Shown here one piece after another: positions 33,402 through 42,664 of a DNA stretch of 64,000 bases. Made by a program: the position numbers and the translations under genes. Where the stretch lies: NCBI GenBank assembly GCA_030168595.1, contig CP115556.1, positions 1,054,001 through 1,118,000 of the forward strand. Reading direction: 5' to 3'. The DNA is from Methanomassiliicoccales archaeon LGM-DZ1. GTDB lineage: Archaea; Thermoplasmatota; Thermoplasmata; Methanomassiliicoccales; Methanomethylophilaceae. The stretch's first letter is position 1, and the number at the start of each line of letters is the position of its first letter. The notes beneath the pieces are model-generated. The model saw only the letters and a list, made by a program, of their open reading frames with translations, was not told where the DNA came from and did not search any database.

Positions 33402-33599
33402 AATTCAGCCTCCGATTCAGAGGATGCCCGCGGGCACCCGAATGTACGGATGATGCAGGTTTACCATAAAAAGGTTTATGGGTTTGTCCAACAGACCAGC
33501 CTGACAGTCTGACAGGGCCCGCACGTATGCCTCCGGCAGCGCCGGACGGGAGCGGGACAGCCCCTGCTGGATGGTCATGGATTACCCATCCCAGTCGCT
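33402..33599. other. Intergenic region, no gene seen
   Basis: It probably contains the promoter of the minus-strand membrane protein. AAAAGGTTTATGGG (about 33468-33482) is a candidate AT-rich element. Nothing else stands out. Confidence 0.35.
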
Positions 33600-33680
33600 C
33601 TTCGAATTTCGAAGAAATTGGATTTGCTTAATATATCGGAAGAGTGTTCATAATTAAACGAATCCGATATATTCAAATAG
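33600..33680 (+). promoter_or_regulatory. Palindromes and promoter of gar1-tfb
   Basis: Two perfect symmetries lie here. CTTCGAATTTCGAAG (33600-33614) is a 15-bp palindrome. AATATATCGGA (33630-33640) and TCCGATATATT (33663-33673) are 11-bp inverted arms, each arm also containing a TATA-like core. The right arm is placed to be the TATA box for the downstream gene. This is a plausible regulated promoter for the general factor TFB. Confidence 0.5.
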
Positions 33681-33721
33681 AAGGGCATCATATGCCTAAA
33701 TATAGGGTTTTTGGAGGTTTC

Positions 33722-34093
33722 ATGAATTTTTCGGGCACAGTCCAAGGCGTGAACTCCGAGGGGCGCATCATCGCCAGATGCGAGGAAGCTCCCGACATCG
33801 GCTCCCGCGTGACGGATTCCCGGAAGAGGATAGTGGGGACGGTCAAACGCGTGTTCGGCCCGGTCGACGGGCCGTACGCATCGATCGCTCCTGCGGCCGA
33901 CATACCCAGAGAAACATTCGCCGAGGGCGCCAAGCTGTACTTCGGCGGCACAGATCCGAGGAGAAGAAATGCCAAAAAACAGAGAAGAGACCGAGGAAAT
34001 CAAAGTCTGTCCCGAGTGCGGAAGCCACCATCTGGTGCGCGACTACGAGAGGGGAGAACTGGTATGCGAGGACTGCGGTCTCGTGCTCGATGA
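33722..34093 (+). CDS. gar1: H/ACA RNP protein Gar1-like, with Arg-rich tail overlapping tfb
   Basis: 123 residues. The first 80 match archaeal Gar1, the pseudouridylation RNP subunit: [46 protein letters not shown], and KLYFGG. GGAGG 5 bp upstream of the ATG at 33722 sets the start, although an ATG at 33692 is in frame. Archaeal Gar1 normally stops near residue 80. Here the frame continues as a basic tail of about 40 residues rich in Arg and Gly, overlapping the first 125 bp of tfb in another phase. The gar1-tfb pair is a standard archaeal neighbourhood. Confidence 0.85.
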   Translation: MNFSGTVQGVNSEGRIIARCEEAPDIGSRVTDSRKRIVGTVKRVFGPVDGPYASIAPAADIPRETFAEGAKLYFGGTDPRRRNAKKQRRDRGNQSLSRVRKPPSGARLREGRTGMRGLRSRAR

Positions 34094-34901
34094 CCAGTTC
34101 ATCGACCAGGGGCCCGAGTGGAGGGCCTTCGACGTGGAGCAGGGAGAGAAAAGGGCCCGTACCGGGTCCCCCATGACCTACACCATCCACGACAAGGGTC
34201 TGTCGACTGAGATCTCCTGGAAGAACAAGGACAGTTACGGCAAGAGCATCCCCACCAGGAACCGTGCCCAGCTGTACAGGCTGAGGAAATGGCAGCGCAG
34301 GATCCGCGTCTCGAACGCGACCGAGAGGAACCTCGCTTACGCCCTCTCCGAGCTCGACAGGATGGCGTCCGCCATGGGCCTCCCCAGGAACGTCAGGGAG
34401 ACCGCCGCCATGATCTACAGGAAAGCGGTCAACAAGAACCTCATCAGGGGAAGGTCCATCGAGGGCGTCGTCGCAGCATCCCTCTACGCCGCCTGCAGGC
34501 AGTGCGGGGTCCCCAGGACGCTCGACGAGGTCGCCGGCTCCTCCAGGGTCGGAAGGAAGGAGATCGGGAGGACCTACAGGTTCATGACCAGGGAGCTCAA
34601 GCTCAAGCTCATGCCCACCAAGCCCCAGGACTATGTCCAGAGGTTCTGCTCCGAGCTCAAGCTGAGCGGAGAAGTGCAGACCAAGGCCGCCGATATCCTC
34701 AAGGACGCCTCCGAGAAGGAGCTCACCTCCGGGAGAGGACCGACCGGGGTCGCCGCCGCGGCCATCTACATCTCCTCGATCCTGTGCAACGAGCGCAGGA
34801 CCCAGAGGGAGGTGGCCGATGTCGCCGGCGTGACCGAGGTCACCATCAGGAACAGGTACAAGGAGCTCACCGAGAAGCTCGGCATCGAGATCCAGCTCTG
34901 A
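33969..34901 (+). CDS. tfb: Transcription initiation factor TFB (TFIIB)
   Basis: 310 residues. The N-terminal zinc ribbon (CPECG...CEDCG, residues 13-37) recruits RNA polymerase. The B-reader/linker ([12 protein letters not shown]) and two cyclin repeats follow (about 105-200 and 210-305; [24 protein letters not shown] and [41 protein letters not shown]). The last helix-turn-helix contacts the BRE. The start has GAGGAG with 5-bp spacing and lies inside the 3' part of gar1. Confidence 0.97.
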   Translation: MPKNREETEEIKVCPECGSHHLVRDYERGELVCEDCGLVLDDQFIDQGPEWRAFDVEQGEKRARTGSPMTYTIHDKGLSTEISWKNKDSYGKSIPTRNRAQLYRLRKWQRRIRVSNATERNLAYALSELDRMASAMGLPRNVRETAAMIYRKAVNKNLIRGRSIEGVVAASLYAACRQCGVPRTLDEVAGSSRVGRKEIGRTYRFMTRELKLKLMPTKPQDYVQRFCSELKLSGEVQTKAADILKDASEKELTSGRGPTGVAAAAIYISSILCNERRTQREVADVAGVTEVTIRNRYKELTEKLGIEIQL

Positions 34902-34911
34902 AACCCCTCCC

Positions 34912-34929
34912 CCCTCAGCCCAGAGGGGC
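34912..34929 (+). terminator. Hairpin after tfb
   Basis: CCCCTC and GAGGGG form a 6-bp stem with a 6-nt loop, about 10 bp after the tfb stop. It is weaker than other hairpins in the window. Confidence 0.4.
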
Positions 34930-35003
34930 TCCGGCCGCTGTGCCAGCAGTTCAGCGGCATCCGGCCGGGCATCGTTTTCTATCCCTTCCGCCATGGCGCA
35001 CGC

Positions 35004-35762
35004 ATGCACGGGGAAGGCTGCATCATCTGTGGGAAGGAGCTCATTTATTCGACGGAGGAGAGGGACGCCGTCTGCTCGATATGCGGGAAGAAGACGAGAA
35101 CGTCCATATGGTGCCCGGAAGGCCATTATGTGTGCGACGACTGCTGCCGCGCACCTTCCCGGGCGGCCGTCGTCAGGGCCTGCCTGGAATCGGAAGAGAA
35201 GGACCCGGTAAAGCTGGCGGAGTCGATCATGCACAATCCGTCGGTCTGCATGCACGGGCCGGAGCACCACATACTGGACGCCTGCGCCCTAGCGGCCGCC
35301 TACAGGAACTGCGGAGGGAAGATAGACCTGGAGAGCGCGCTCAGGGAGCTGGTATCCAGGATGTCGGCCGTCCCGGGAGGGGTCTGCGGGAGGTACGGCT
35401 GCTGCGGGTCCGCCGTCGCCTGCGGCGCGTTCGTCAGCACCGTCACCGGCACCACCCCTCTCAGCGGGAGCACCTGGGCGCTGGCCAACCGCATGACGTC
35501 GGAATGCCTCGCGGCGGTCGGAAGCATCGGAGGACCCAGATGCTGCAAGAGGGACTCCTTCCTCAGCCTCGGCGCGGCCGCCCGCTTCATCACGGAGAAC
35601 ATGGGGGTCCCCATGCCCTCGTCGGTCCCCGTATGCATGTTCAGCGCGAGGAACGCCCAGTGCCTGGGCGAGGCCTGCCCGTTCAATCCGGGGCACGGAC
35701 GCAGGCGAACGAACCCGCAGGGTGGGTTTTATCTAGATACCCAGATATTAGGGGGGCAGTGA
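35004..35762 (+). CDS. DUF5714-type cysteine-rich protein
   Basis: 252 residues. The N-terminus has two zinc-knuckle pairs (CIICGKEL, CSICGKK) and a CPEGHYVCDDCC motif. The body matches the methanogen DUF5714 pattern: HHILDACALAAAYRNCGGKIDLESAL, then GVCGRYGCCGSAVACGAFVSTVTGTTPLS, GPRCCKRDSF and CMFSARNAQCLGEACPFNP. Its many cysteines suggest metal or cofactor binding. Function is unknown; related genes occur near corrinoid or methyltransferase genes, but here it lies between tfb and a TFB-like gene. Confidence 0.8.
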   Translation: MHGEGCIICGKELIYSTEERDAVCSICGKKTRTSIWCPEGHYVCDDCCRAPSRAAVVRACLESEEKDPVKLAESIMHNPSVCMHGPEHHILDACALAAAYRNCGGKIDLESALRELVSRMSAVPGGVCGRYGCCGSAVACGAFVSTVTGTTPLSGSTWALANRMTSECLAAVGSIGGPRCCKRDSFLSLGAAARFITENMGVPMPSSVPVCMFSARNAQCLGEACPFNPGHGRRRTNPQGGFYLDTQILGGQ

Positions 35763-35766
35763 TACC

Positions 35767-36186
35767 ATGGGACTGAGTGACAAGTTCAAAAGCGCTCTGA
35801 ACAAGACCGTGGATAAGCTCGACGACACCATCGAACGCGCCGGCGAGGACGACAAGGCCCACATCGACAGGTACGTCAAGGACCTGGGGCTCTCGAACAA
35901 GACGAAGGACGCCGCCCAGGACCTCCTCGCCAAGGCCTCCGCGAAGGACGCCGACGGCAAGGAGCTCGTGTACAGCGGCAGGAACAGGGCCGGCGCCTGC
36001 GTCTACATCGCCGCCAAGCAGAACGGCGAAGCGAAATCCCTCGAGGACGTCGCCCGCGTAGCCCACACCGTCCAGTCCGAGCTCAGGAAGTACTGTCTCG
36101 ACGTCAAGGACAAGCTGAAGATCGATGTCGAGATCGAGGCCGAGTCCTCCGCCGCGAAGACGGAAGAGAAGAAGGAGCGAGACTAA
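35767..36186 (+). CDS. Small TFB-like protein with a single cyclin-type repeat
   Basis: 139 residues. Residues about 38-118 line up with the second cyclin repeat of TFB: YVKDLGLSNKTKDAAQDLLAKAS, then GRNRAGACVYIAAKQNGEAKSLEDVARVAHTVQSELRKY, matching the [16 protein letters not shown]...REVADVAG...IRNRYKEL segment of the tfb product encoded just upstream. No zinc ribbon or second repeat is present. The C-terminus is Lys/Glu-rich. It could modulate TFB or TBP, or bind DNA alone; this is inference. A TATA-like TTTATCTA lies about 35 bp upstream. The stop is TAA, with a UUCG-loop hairpin after it. Confidence 0.65.
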   Translation: MGLSDKFKSALNKTVDKLDDTIERAGEDDKAHIDRYVKDLGLSNKTKDAAQDLLAKASAKDADGKELVYSGRNRAGACVYIAAKQNGEAKSLEDVARVAHTVQSELRKYCLDVKDKLKIDVEIEAESSAAKTEEKKERD

Positions 36187-36195
36187 ACCATTTCC

Positions 36196-36216
36196 CGGGG
36201 CCTTCGGGCCCTGTTT
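36196..36216 (+). terminator. UUCG-loop hairpin and T tract
   Basis: GGGGCC, a TTCG loop and GGCCCT are followed by GTTTTTCT, 10 bp after the TFB-like stop. A stable tetraloop plus T run resembles an intrinsic terminator. Confidence 0.65.
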
Positions 36217-36239
36217 TTCTCAGCCAAGAGGCATATCGC

Positions 36240-36860
36240 ATGAAGGGGGCGCCTGTGCGCATCATCGAACCGTCCGAGAGGACCGCTTTCGCGTACCGCA
36301 TAGAGGGAGGCATGGACGCCCGCGACCTCGACGAGATCGAGGCCATGGACTCCGGGTACGTGACCGGCGAGAACTGGCCGTCGATCGTCTCGGAATCGGT
36401 GGACGTCAGGCACCGCATGAGGTACATGCGCGGCCGCTCGCTCGGCTTCCGCTACCTGGGGACCGTGGATCCGGATTACTGGAGGTTCCTGCGGGGCATC
36501 GACCCCGACCTGCCGCCCATCGCGGCCTGGATGTGCTCCGAGTTCTACCTCAACGGCACCGAGAGGGTATCGGACATCCTGGAGAACCTGGAGCAGGTCA
36601 ACCCCCTGAGATACTCCAAGCCGCGTGCGAACGGGACTTACCGCAGGAAAGTCCGGGACATGATGGAACGTTCCGCCGGGGATGCGGGCCTCGGGCAGGT
36701 GGCGGGGGACGGCCTCCTTGACGACCTCGCCCTCGAGCGCGTGCCGGTGGGCAGGTTCGGATCCACGGAGATCGAGGAGATCGGCGGAGGGGCATACTCG
36801 ATGAGGTTGGTCCTCTCGGTTCGCTACATCGGCCGTCTGAAGCCGCCGGGGACGGTCTGA
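36240..36860 (+). CDS. Hypothetical 206-aa protein
   Basis: I do not recognise this protein. It is soluble and charged, with mixed strands and helices; notable segments are FAYRIEGGMDARDLDEIEAMDSGYV and SLGFRYLGTVDPDYWRFLRGIDPDLPPIAAWMCSEFYLNG. No transmembrane or metal motif is visible. GC-rich third positions indicate real coding. AGAGG lies about 8 bp before the ATG at 36240. It is convergent with endA, 14 bp apart. Confidence 0.7.
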   Translation: MKGAPVRIIEPSERTAFAYRIEGGMDARDLDEIEAMDSGYVTGENWPSIVSESVDVRHRMRYMRGRSLGFRYLGTVDPDYWRFLRGIDPDLPPIAAWMCSEFYLNGTERVSDILENLEQVNPLRYSKPRANGTYRRKVRDMMERSAGDAGLGQVAGDGLLDDLALERVPVGRFGSTEIEEIGGGAYSMRLVLSVRYIGRLKPPGTV

Positions 36861-36874
36861 CATCATACCCGCGG

Positions 36875-37921
36875 TCAAGGTTTGAACCATTTGAACTGAA
36901 GGTAGCGGACGACATCCCCGACCCTGCAGAAGAGGATCTCCTTCCTCACACCGCCCGAGAGGCGAACAGTCCTGGAAATCTCCGGCCACATGGCCACCTT
37001 GGAATCCTGGAAAGCGTGGACGAGATAACGCGCATGGCATTCGTCCGGGGACCCCTCATAGACGCGGAAATGCGTCCCGTACTTGAACCCGGTCTTCACG
37101 ATCAGCCCGCGGGACCGGAGGTCCTCGTAGGCCCTCAGGCGCAGCCCGAACTCGTTCTGGCTCTTGCGGCCGATGGACTTGATGTCATCGGCTGAGAGGA
37201 CCTCCCCCTTGCGGTCGCGGACCGTCAGGCCGCCGTTCTTAACGAGATAGCATCCCTCGATAAGGGAGAGCTGCAGGACCCCCTGCATGCCCTTCCCATA
37301 GAATGAATCAGCATAGAGCGCAGCCCCCTGTTCCGTGTCGAAGACGAATATCCTGTCCCCGACGATAGTCCCGGATACCCCGGGAGCGGGCTTCCCGAGG
37401 ACCTTCCCGCGGGGGTCCGTCTCCGACATCTTGTAGTAGGTAACGTCGCCCTCTTCGTCGACGACCCCGTAGAGGAGCTCCTTGCCGCGGTCCTTGGTCT
37501 GCTCCGCCTCGTCGGCGGAGAGACCGAAATCGACGGCATCCCTCTCCGATACTGCGCAGACGAGGTAAGCGGGAGACGCTGCCGACGGCTGCTCCCCGCG
37601 GGCGTAGACGCGGAGGTCGAAGCCGCCGGACTCGGGCTTCACGATGAAACCCCTCTCCCTGAGGTCTTTGTAAACCTGGTACTTGGCCACGAAACCGGGA
37701 GTGTGCGCGGAGGCGTACTCGAAGAGCTTCGGGAAATCGACCTTCCTCTTCCCAGATACGACCTCCAGCCTCTCCGCCTGCACCAGGAAGGCGGCCTCGA
37801 CCAGGTCGAGTTCGAGGAACCCTCCGCTCATCGGGTAGCCGAAGCAGCCCTTGGAGTAGGTCTGGCTCGCTTCCCTGACGTCGCGGATGAAAACAGAACA
37901 CCCTTCGAGAACGCCCGGCAT
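36875..37921 (-). CDS. endA: tRNA-splicing endonuclease EndA (two-repeat type)
   Basis: 348 residues, so it is the fused two-repeat subunit found in euryarchaea, which acts as a homodimer. Repeat 1 (about 1-165) has lost the catalytic residues. Repeat 2 keeps the triad: Tyr in THFRVYEG near residue 285, His in ARYLVHAF near 298, and Lys in GGVRKEIL near 326. It cuts introns at bulge-helix-bulge sites in tRNA. It stands alone and is convergent with the preceding hypothetical gene. Confidence 0.93.
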   Translation of the reverse strand: MPGVLEGCSVFIRDVREASQTYSKGCFGYPMSGGFLELDLVEAAFLVQAERLEVVSGKRKVDFPKLFEYASAHTPGFVAKYQVYKDLRERGFIVKPESGGFDLRVYARGEQPSAASPAYLVCAVSERDAVDFGLSADEAEQTKDRGKELLYGVVDEEGDVTYYKMSETDPRGKVLGKPAPGVSGTIVGDRIFVFDTEQGAALYADSFYGKGMQGVLQLSLIEGCYLVKNGGLTVRDRKGEVLSADDIKSIGRKSQNEFGLRLRAYEDLRSRGLIVKTGFKYGTHFRVYEGSPDECHARYLVHAFQDSKVAMWPEISRTVRLSGGVRKEILFCRVGDVVRYLQFKWFKP

Positions 37922-38060
37922 GATGCGGCCCCATGATGTCCGGCGGATAAAGTTTGTTCGATTGAAGTCTCGGACAATCGCCTGAACAGCCTGTTATGAA
38001 CGATCGCGGCCATCGGATGCGTATGGAATATGCATCCGCTTTCCCGGAAGGAATGGAACC

Positions 38061-38079
38061 GGGAGGGGAAACCCCTCCC
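38061..38079 (-). terminator. GC hairpin after trpB2
   Basis: GGGAGGGG and CCCCTCCC form a perfect 8-bp stem with an AAA loop, 9 bp beyond the trpB2 stop. Confidence 0.58.
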
Positions 38080-38087
38080 GAAAAGTA

Positions 38088-39413
38088 TCACTCCATCCCA
38101 GACTTCGGGAGGGTCCCCTCGAGGGCCTGCTCATAGCCGTAAAGGTCGAGGAGGCCGTGCCCGGAGAGGTTGAAGACGATGGTCTTGGCCTCGTTCTTCT
38201 CCTTGCATTCGAGCGCCTTGTCGATGGCGCACTTGACCGCATGGCAGGATTCCGGCGCGGGGATGATGCCCTCGGTCCTGGCGAAGGTTATGCCGGCCGC
38301 GAAGGTCTCGGTCTGGTCGTAAGATACCGCGGAGATCCTGTGCTGGTCGAAGGCCGCGGAGACCAGCGGCGACATGCCGTGGTACCTCAGGCCGCCGGCG
38401 TGGATCGCGGGCGGGATGTACTGGCTGCCCAGGGTGTACATCATCATCATGGGGGTCAGGCCGGCGGTGTCCCCGTAGTCGTACTTGAACTCCCCGCGGG
38501 TGAGGGACGGGGCCGCTTTGGGTTCGACGGCGATGATCTCGCAGTCCTTGTGCTTGCCCTGCATCTTCTCGCGCAGGAACGGGAAGGTGAAACCGGCGAA
38601 GTTGCTTCCGCCGCCGACGCAGGCGATCATGTAGTCCGGCTCGATCTCGCCGATGGCGAACTGCTGCAGGGCCTCCTCGCCGATGACGGTCTGGTGGAGC
38701 ATGACATGGTTCATGACGCTGCCCAGGGCATAGCAGGTGTGCTCGTCCTTGGCGGCCATCTCGCAGGCCTCGGAGATGGCGATGCCCAGGGACCCGGAGG
38801 TCTCGGGGTGCTCCTTGAGGACCTTCCTCCCGAACTCGGTATACTCCGAGGGAGAAGCGTAGACCGTCGCGCCGTAGGTGTTGATGATGGTCTTTCTCAG
38901 CGGTTTCGCCATGTAGCTCCCTTTCACCATGAAGATGGTGCTCTTGATGTCGAAGAGGTTGGACACCATGGCGAGGGCGGTCCCCCACTGGCCCGCACCG
39001 GTCTCGGTGGTGAGGGTGTGTATCCCCGACTCGGCATTGTAATATGCCTGAGCGAGGGCAGTGTTCCCCTTGTGGGACCCCAGAGGGCTCATGTCCTCTC
39101 TTTTGAAGTAAATCTTAGCAGGAGTCTTGAGGTATTTCTCCAGCCGGTATGCGCGCTGGAGGGGGGAGGGGCGGTTGAGGGAGATCAGGGCGTCCCTTAC
39201 CTCCTCAGGGATGTCGATGTACCTCTCCTTGGAGAGCTCCTGCTTGATGATGGGGTCGCAGAAGATCGCTTTGAACTCCTCGGCCTTGACCGGTTCTTTC
39301 GTGACCGGGTTGATCATCGGCTTGAGGTTTGGCAGGTCCGCTGCCATGTTGTACCATTTCTTCGGGATGTCCTCAGGATTGAGGCCGATTCTCGCGTCCT
39401 TGGGAATTGCCAT
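38088..39413 (-). CDS. trpB2: Tryptophan synthase beta chain, TrpB2 type
   Basis: 441 residues, longer than TrpB1 and with the TrpB2-typical N-terminal region (KKWYNMAADLPNLKPMINP). The PLP lysine is in REDMSPLGSHKGNTALAQAYY near residue 115. ETGAGQWGTALA and the phosphate-binding CVGGGSNFAG near 263 follow. TrpB2 makes tryptophan from indole and serine, often without TrpA; no other trp gene is near. The promoter shared with the region upstream of the heat-shock-like cluster is AT-rich. Confidence 0.92.
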   Translation of the reverse strand: MAIPKDARIGLNPEDIPKKWYNMAADLPNLKPMINPVTKEPVKAEEFKAIFCDPIIKQELSKERYIDIPEEVRDALISLNRPSPLQRAYRLEKYLKTPAKIYFKREDMSPLGSHKGNTALAQAYYNAESGIHTLTTETGAGQWGTALAMVSNLFDIKSTIFMVKGSYMAKPLRKTIINTYGATVYASPSEYTEFGRKVLKEHPETSGSLGIAISEACEMAAKDEHTCYALGSVMNHVMLHQTVIGEEALQQFAIGEIEPDYMIACVGGGSNFAGFTFPFLREKMQGKHKDCEIIAVEPKAAPSLTRGEFKYDYGDTAGLTPMMMMYTLGSQYIPPAIHAGGLRYHGMSPLVSAAFDQHRISAVSYDQTETFAAGITFARTEGIIPAPESCHAVKCAIDKALECKEKNEAKTIVFNLSGHGLLDLYGYEQALEGTLPKSGME

Positions 39414-39663
39414 GGTGCACCCGAGTGCGCTGATTATGTTTAATGATTCGCCTCAAAACTGCAATAGTGTATGTAAACATACATCAAAGTACTGATGTTC
39501 ATCTCATCGTATCGGAAAGGCAGGAAGGCACGGACGTCCGCGGAGAACGGACGGCGGCCCGGAGACCGGACCCTGCAAAAATCCCATTATAATAAACTAA
39601 AATGGTTATTTGTTATCGTTTTCAATCATTTATGAACAGAAGAAGAACCGGAAATAAACAAAG
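39414..39663. other. Divergent promoter region, AT-rich
   Basis: No gene is visible. CATTATAATAAAC (about 39585-39597) and CAATCATTTATGAAC (about 39624-39638) are AT-rich promoter-like stretches. TGATTATGTTTAATG (about 39433) could be the trpB2 promoter on the other strand. Confidence 0.4.
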
Positions 39664-39703
39664 TTATTTATAGAAGTTCTGTACTATACAACCATTAGTT
39701 GTA
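39664..39703 (+). promoter_or_regulatory. TATA box and operator-like inverted repeat of the heat-shock-like cluster
   Basis: A TATA-like GTTATTTATAG (39664-39674) is followed by TACAAC and GTTGTA (39687-39692 and 39698-39703), a 6-bp inverted repeat with a CATTA spacer. The repeat overlaps the expected transcription start, where a repressor of the Phr type would block polymerase recruitment. Confidence 0.55.
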
Positions 39704-39743
39704 AACCGAGAGAGAACAACTAGGAACAGAGCGAGTGATTGAA

Positions 39744-40385
39744 ATGGCCGACATGGACACCATCCTTTCCATCGTGGAGAACCCGACCCGGAGGAAGATA
39801 CTTCAGGCTGTGGTCAGGGAACCCCATTACCCCCTGCAGCTTTCCAAAGAACTTGGAATAAGCCAGCAGGCGGTCGTGAAGAACCTCAACCTGATGGAGA
39901 GGGAAGGCCTCGTCGAGAGCTATCATCAGAGCAGCGACAGAGGGCCGGACAGGATCTTCTACAGACCCAGTTCGGAATTCAGCATCACCATAGACATGCG
40001 CAACAGCATGTTCGAGGTGAGGATGATCCCGACCGGGAACACGAAGAGCCAGGCATCAAAGGATAAGGCCCCTGCTCAGCCGGCGAAGACTCATGACGAG
40101 AGGCGCCTGGAATCGGTCCGTGCGGACATCTCGGCCATCGACAGGCAGCTCAACGAGTTCGACAGGAAAAGGTGCCAGCTGGTCCAGCAGAGGAACGACC
40201 TCATAGATTCGTTCCTGGCCGAGACCGACATACGGAACCTCGACTACGAGCACCGGCAGCTGCTCTACGATATGCTGAACAGGCCTAACTGGAGCGCCGG
40301 GGACATCTCCCGGAACCTCGGTTTCAATGAGAGCACAGTGTCCGAGATGATCTCGGACATCATGAAAATGGTAAGAATGGAGTGA
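39744..40385 (+). CDS. ArsR-like winged-helix regulator (candidate heat-shock regulator)
   Basis: 213 residues. The N-terminal winged helix (residues 6-75) has [43 protein letters not shown] and a wing with [11 protein letters not shown] middle linker is followed by a coiled coil (about 125-160) for dimerisation and a second short HTH-like region near the C-terminus. It resembles Phr-type archaeal regulators. GTG codons just upstream belong to the ribosome-binding GAGTGATTG, so the ATG at 39744 is preferred. The neighbouring VAT ATPase and Hsp20 genes are the classic targets of Phr. Confidence 0.82.
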   Translation: MADMDTILSIVENPTRRKILQAVVREPHYPLQLSKELGISQQAVVKNLNLMEREGLVESYHQSSDRGPDRIFYRPSSEFSITIDMRNSMFEVRMIPTGNTKSQASKDKAPAQPAKTHDERRLESVRADISAIDRQLNEFDRKRCQLVQQRNDLIDSFLAETDIRNLDYEHRQLLYDMLNRPNWSAGDISRNLGFNESTVSEMISDIMKMVRME

Positions 40386-40390
40386 TTGAA

Positions 40391-42583
40391 ATGGCAGCTA
40401 ACGACAGGGCGATCAAGGTCGCCGAGCTGAAGCCCGGTGAAGCGGGCAAAGGCGTCGCGCGGCTAGATCCGGCCCTGATGGGCATACTGGGCATCAAGGT
40501 CGGCGACATAGCCATCGTTACCGGAACGAAGAGGACGGCGGTGAAGATCCTCAGGGGAGCCCCCGAGGACGAGAACCGCGGCATCATCAGGCTGGACGGC
40601 TCGACCCGCAGGAACGCGGGCGTGTCGATCGACGAGAGGGTCGATGTCAAGAAGGCGGAGACCAAAGAGGCCGAGAAGATCACCTTCGCCCCCACCGACG
40701 AGCTCAGGCTCCAGGGCGGGGAGGAGTACCTTGCGCAGGTGCTCGAGGGCAGGGCGTTCGCCAAAGGCGATGTGCTGTCCCTGAACATCATGGGCAACAA
40801 GATGGACCTCGTGGTCACGTCCTTCGGCCCGGCCGCCGAGGCAGCCCTGATGGGCCCCTCGACCAAGGTGAAGATCAGCGACAAGCCGGTCTCCAAGGAG
40901 AGCATGGACATCCCGAAGGTGTCCTACGATGATGTCGGAGGCCTCGGCCCGGCCATCGCCCAGATAAGGGAGATGATCGAGCTGCCGCTCAAGCATCCTG
41001 AGCTCTTCAAGAGGCTGGGCGTCGAAGCGCCCAAAGGCGTGCTCCTGCACGGTCCGCCCGGAACCGGGAAGACCATGCTGGCAAAGGCAGTGGCCGGCGA
41101 GACGAGCTCCAACTTCATCTCGCTCAGCGGCCCTGAGATCATGAGCAAGTTCTACGGCGAGTCCGAGGGCAAGCTCAGGGAGATCTTCAAGAACGCCGAG
41201 GAGAACGCGCCGAGCATCATCTTCATCGATGAGATCGACTCGATCGCTCCGAAGAGGAGCGAGGTCCAGGGCGAGGAGGAGAGGCGTATAGTCGCCCAGC
41301 TCCTGACCGTCATGGACGGGCTGAACTCCCGCGGCAAGGTGGTGGTCATCGGTGCGACCAACAGGCCGAACGCGATCGACGAGGCGCTCAGGCGTCCCGG
41401 CAGGTTCGACCGTGAGATCGAGATCGGCGTGCCCGACGAGCACGGAAGGCTGGAGATCCTCCAGATCCATACCCGCGGCATGCCTCTCGACAAGACGGTC
41501 GACCTCAAGGAGATCGCCGAGAAGACCCACGGATACGTGGGCGCTGACCTGGCAGCGCTCTGCAGGGAGGCCGCCATGGCCGCCCTGAGGAGGGTGCTGC
41601 CCGACGTCAACGTCGAGGAGGAGACCATCCCCACCGAGGTGCTCAACAAGATCAACGTCACCCGCGACGACTTCATGAACGCGATGAAGGGCCTGCAGCC
41701 CTCCACCATGAGGGAGGTCCTCATCGAGAAGCCGAACGTGAGGTGGGAGGACATAGGAGCGCTGGATGACGCGAAGCAGGAGCTGAAGGAAGCGGTCGAA
41801 TGGCCGCTGAAGTACGGCAAGGTGTTCGCTCACATGAACGCCAAGCCTCCGAAGGGCATCCTGCTCTACGGCCCGCCCGGCACCGGGAAGACCATGCTGG
41901 CAAAGGCCGTCGCCACCGAGTCCGAGGCGAACTTCATCTCCGTGAAGGGACCCGAGTTCCTCAACAAGTGGGTCGGCGAGTCCGAGAAGGCCGTGAGGGA
42001 GACGTTCAGGAAGGCCAGGCAGGCCTCCCCGTGCGTCATCTTCATGGACGAGATCGACTCGATCGTGCCCGTGAGAGGGACCGGAGGGGACTCGAACGTC
42101 ACCGAGCGCGTGGTGTCCCAGATGCTGACCGAGATGGACGGGCTGGAACCGATGAACGACGTCGTCGTGATCGCCGCCACCAACAGGCCGGACATGATAG
42201 ATCCGGCCCTGCTGAGGCCCGGCAGATTCGACAAGTCGATCTACGTCGGACCGCCCGACAAGGCCTCCAGGAAGGCCATCTTCGGCATCCACACCCGCGG
42301 CAAGCCCCTCGCCGACGACGTCGACCTCGACGCCCTGGCCGAGCAGACCGAAGGCTGCACCGGAGCCGATATCGGCGCGATCTGCAACGAGGCGGTCATG
42401 ACCGCCGTGAGGCGCCTTGTCTCCAAGGGCAAGGAGCCGACCGACGATGACATCGCCGCCTGCAAGGTCACGCAGGACGACTTCGTCAAGGCCGTCGGGA
42501 AGTTCGGCCCCAAGGCGGCCGAGCGCCTGAAGGCGTACGGCGACCTCGGGAAGGTCCCCCGGGACCGATCCCCGGGCGAATAA
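40391..42583 (+). CDS. Cdc48/VAT-type AAA+ ATPase
   Basis: 730 residues. An N-domain (about 1-180, double-psi barrel type) precedes two AAA+ modules. D1 has GPPGTGKT near residue 220 and IIFIDEIDS near 278. D2 has GPPGTGKT near 496 and VIFMDEID near 552. Both carry arginine-finger segments ([19 protein letters not shown]). The hexamer unfolds proteins for the proteasome. It lies 5 bp after the regulator gene and upstream of hsp20; the start ATG 40391 follows GGAGTGA. Confidence 0.95.
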   Translation: MAANDRAIKVAELKPGEAGKGVARLDPALMGILGIKVGDIAIVTGTKRTAVKILRGAPEDENRGIIRLDGSTRRNAGVSIDERVDVKKAETKEAEKITFAPTDELRLQGGEEYLAQVLEGRAFAKGDVLSLNIMGNKMDLVVTSFGPAAEAALMGPSTKVKISDKPVSKESMDIPKVSYDDVGGLGPAIAQIREMIELPLKHPELFKRLGVEAPKGVLLHGPPGTGKTMLAKAVAGETSSNFISLSGPEIMSKFYGESEGKLREIFKNAEENAPSIIFIDEIDSIAPKRSEVQGEEERRIVAQLLTVMDGLNSRGKVVVIGATNRPNAIDEALRRPGRFDREIEIGVPDEHGRLEILQIHTRGMPLDKTVDLKEIAEKTHGYVGADLAALCREAAMAALRRVLPDVNVEEETIPTEVLNKINVTRDDFMNAMKGLQPSTMREVLIEKPNVRWEDIGALDDAKQELKEAVEWPLKYGKVFAHMNAKPPKGILLYGPPGTGKTMLAKAVATESEANFISVKGPEFLNKWVGESEKAVRETFRKARQASPCVIFMDEIDSIVPVRGTGGDSNVTERVVSQMLTEMDGLEPMNDVVVIAATNRPDMIDPALLRPGRFDKSIYVGPPDKASRKAIFGIHTRGKPLADDVDLDALAEQTEGCTGADIGAICNEAVMTAVRRLVSKGKEPTDDDIAACKVTQDDFVKAVGKFGPKAAERLKAYGDLGKVPRDRSPGE

Positions 42584-42601
42584 ACAATTTAAAACAGCCC
42601 C

Positions 42602-42622
42602 GGCCCCCTGTGCAGGGGGGCC
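42602..42622 (+). terminator. GC hairpin between cdc48 and hsp20
   Basis: GGCCCCCTG and CAGGGGGGCC pair over 9 bp with one bulge, 19 bp after the Cdc48-like gene. AT-rich DNA just before it (AATTTAAAA) may also serve as the hsp20 promoter. Confidence 0.5.
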
Positions 42623-42664
42623 AAGACATCAGAATACCCAGACAGGAGAATTGAGGTGATTAGA

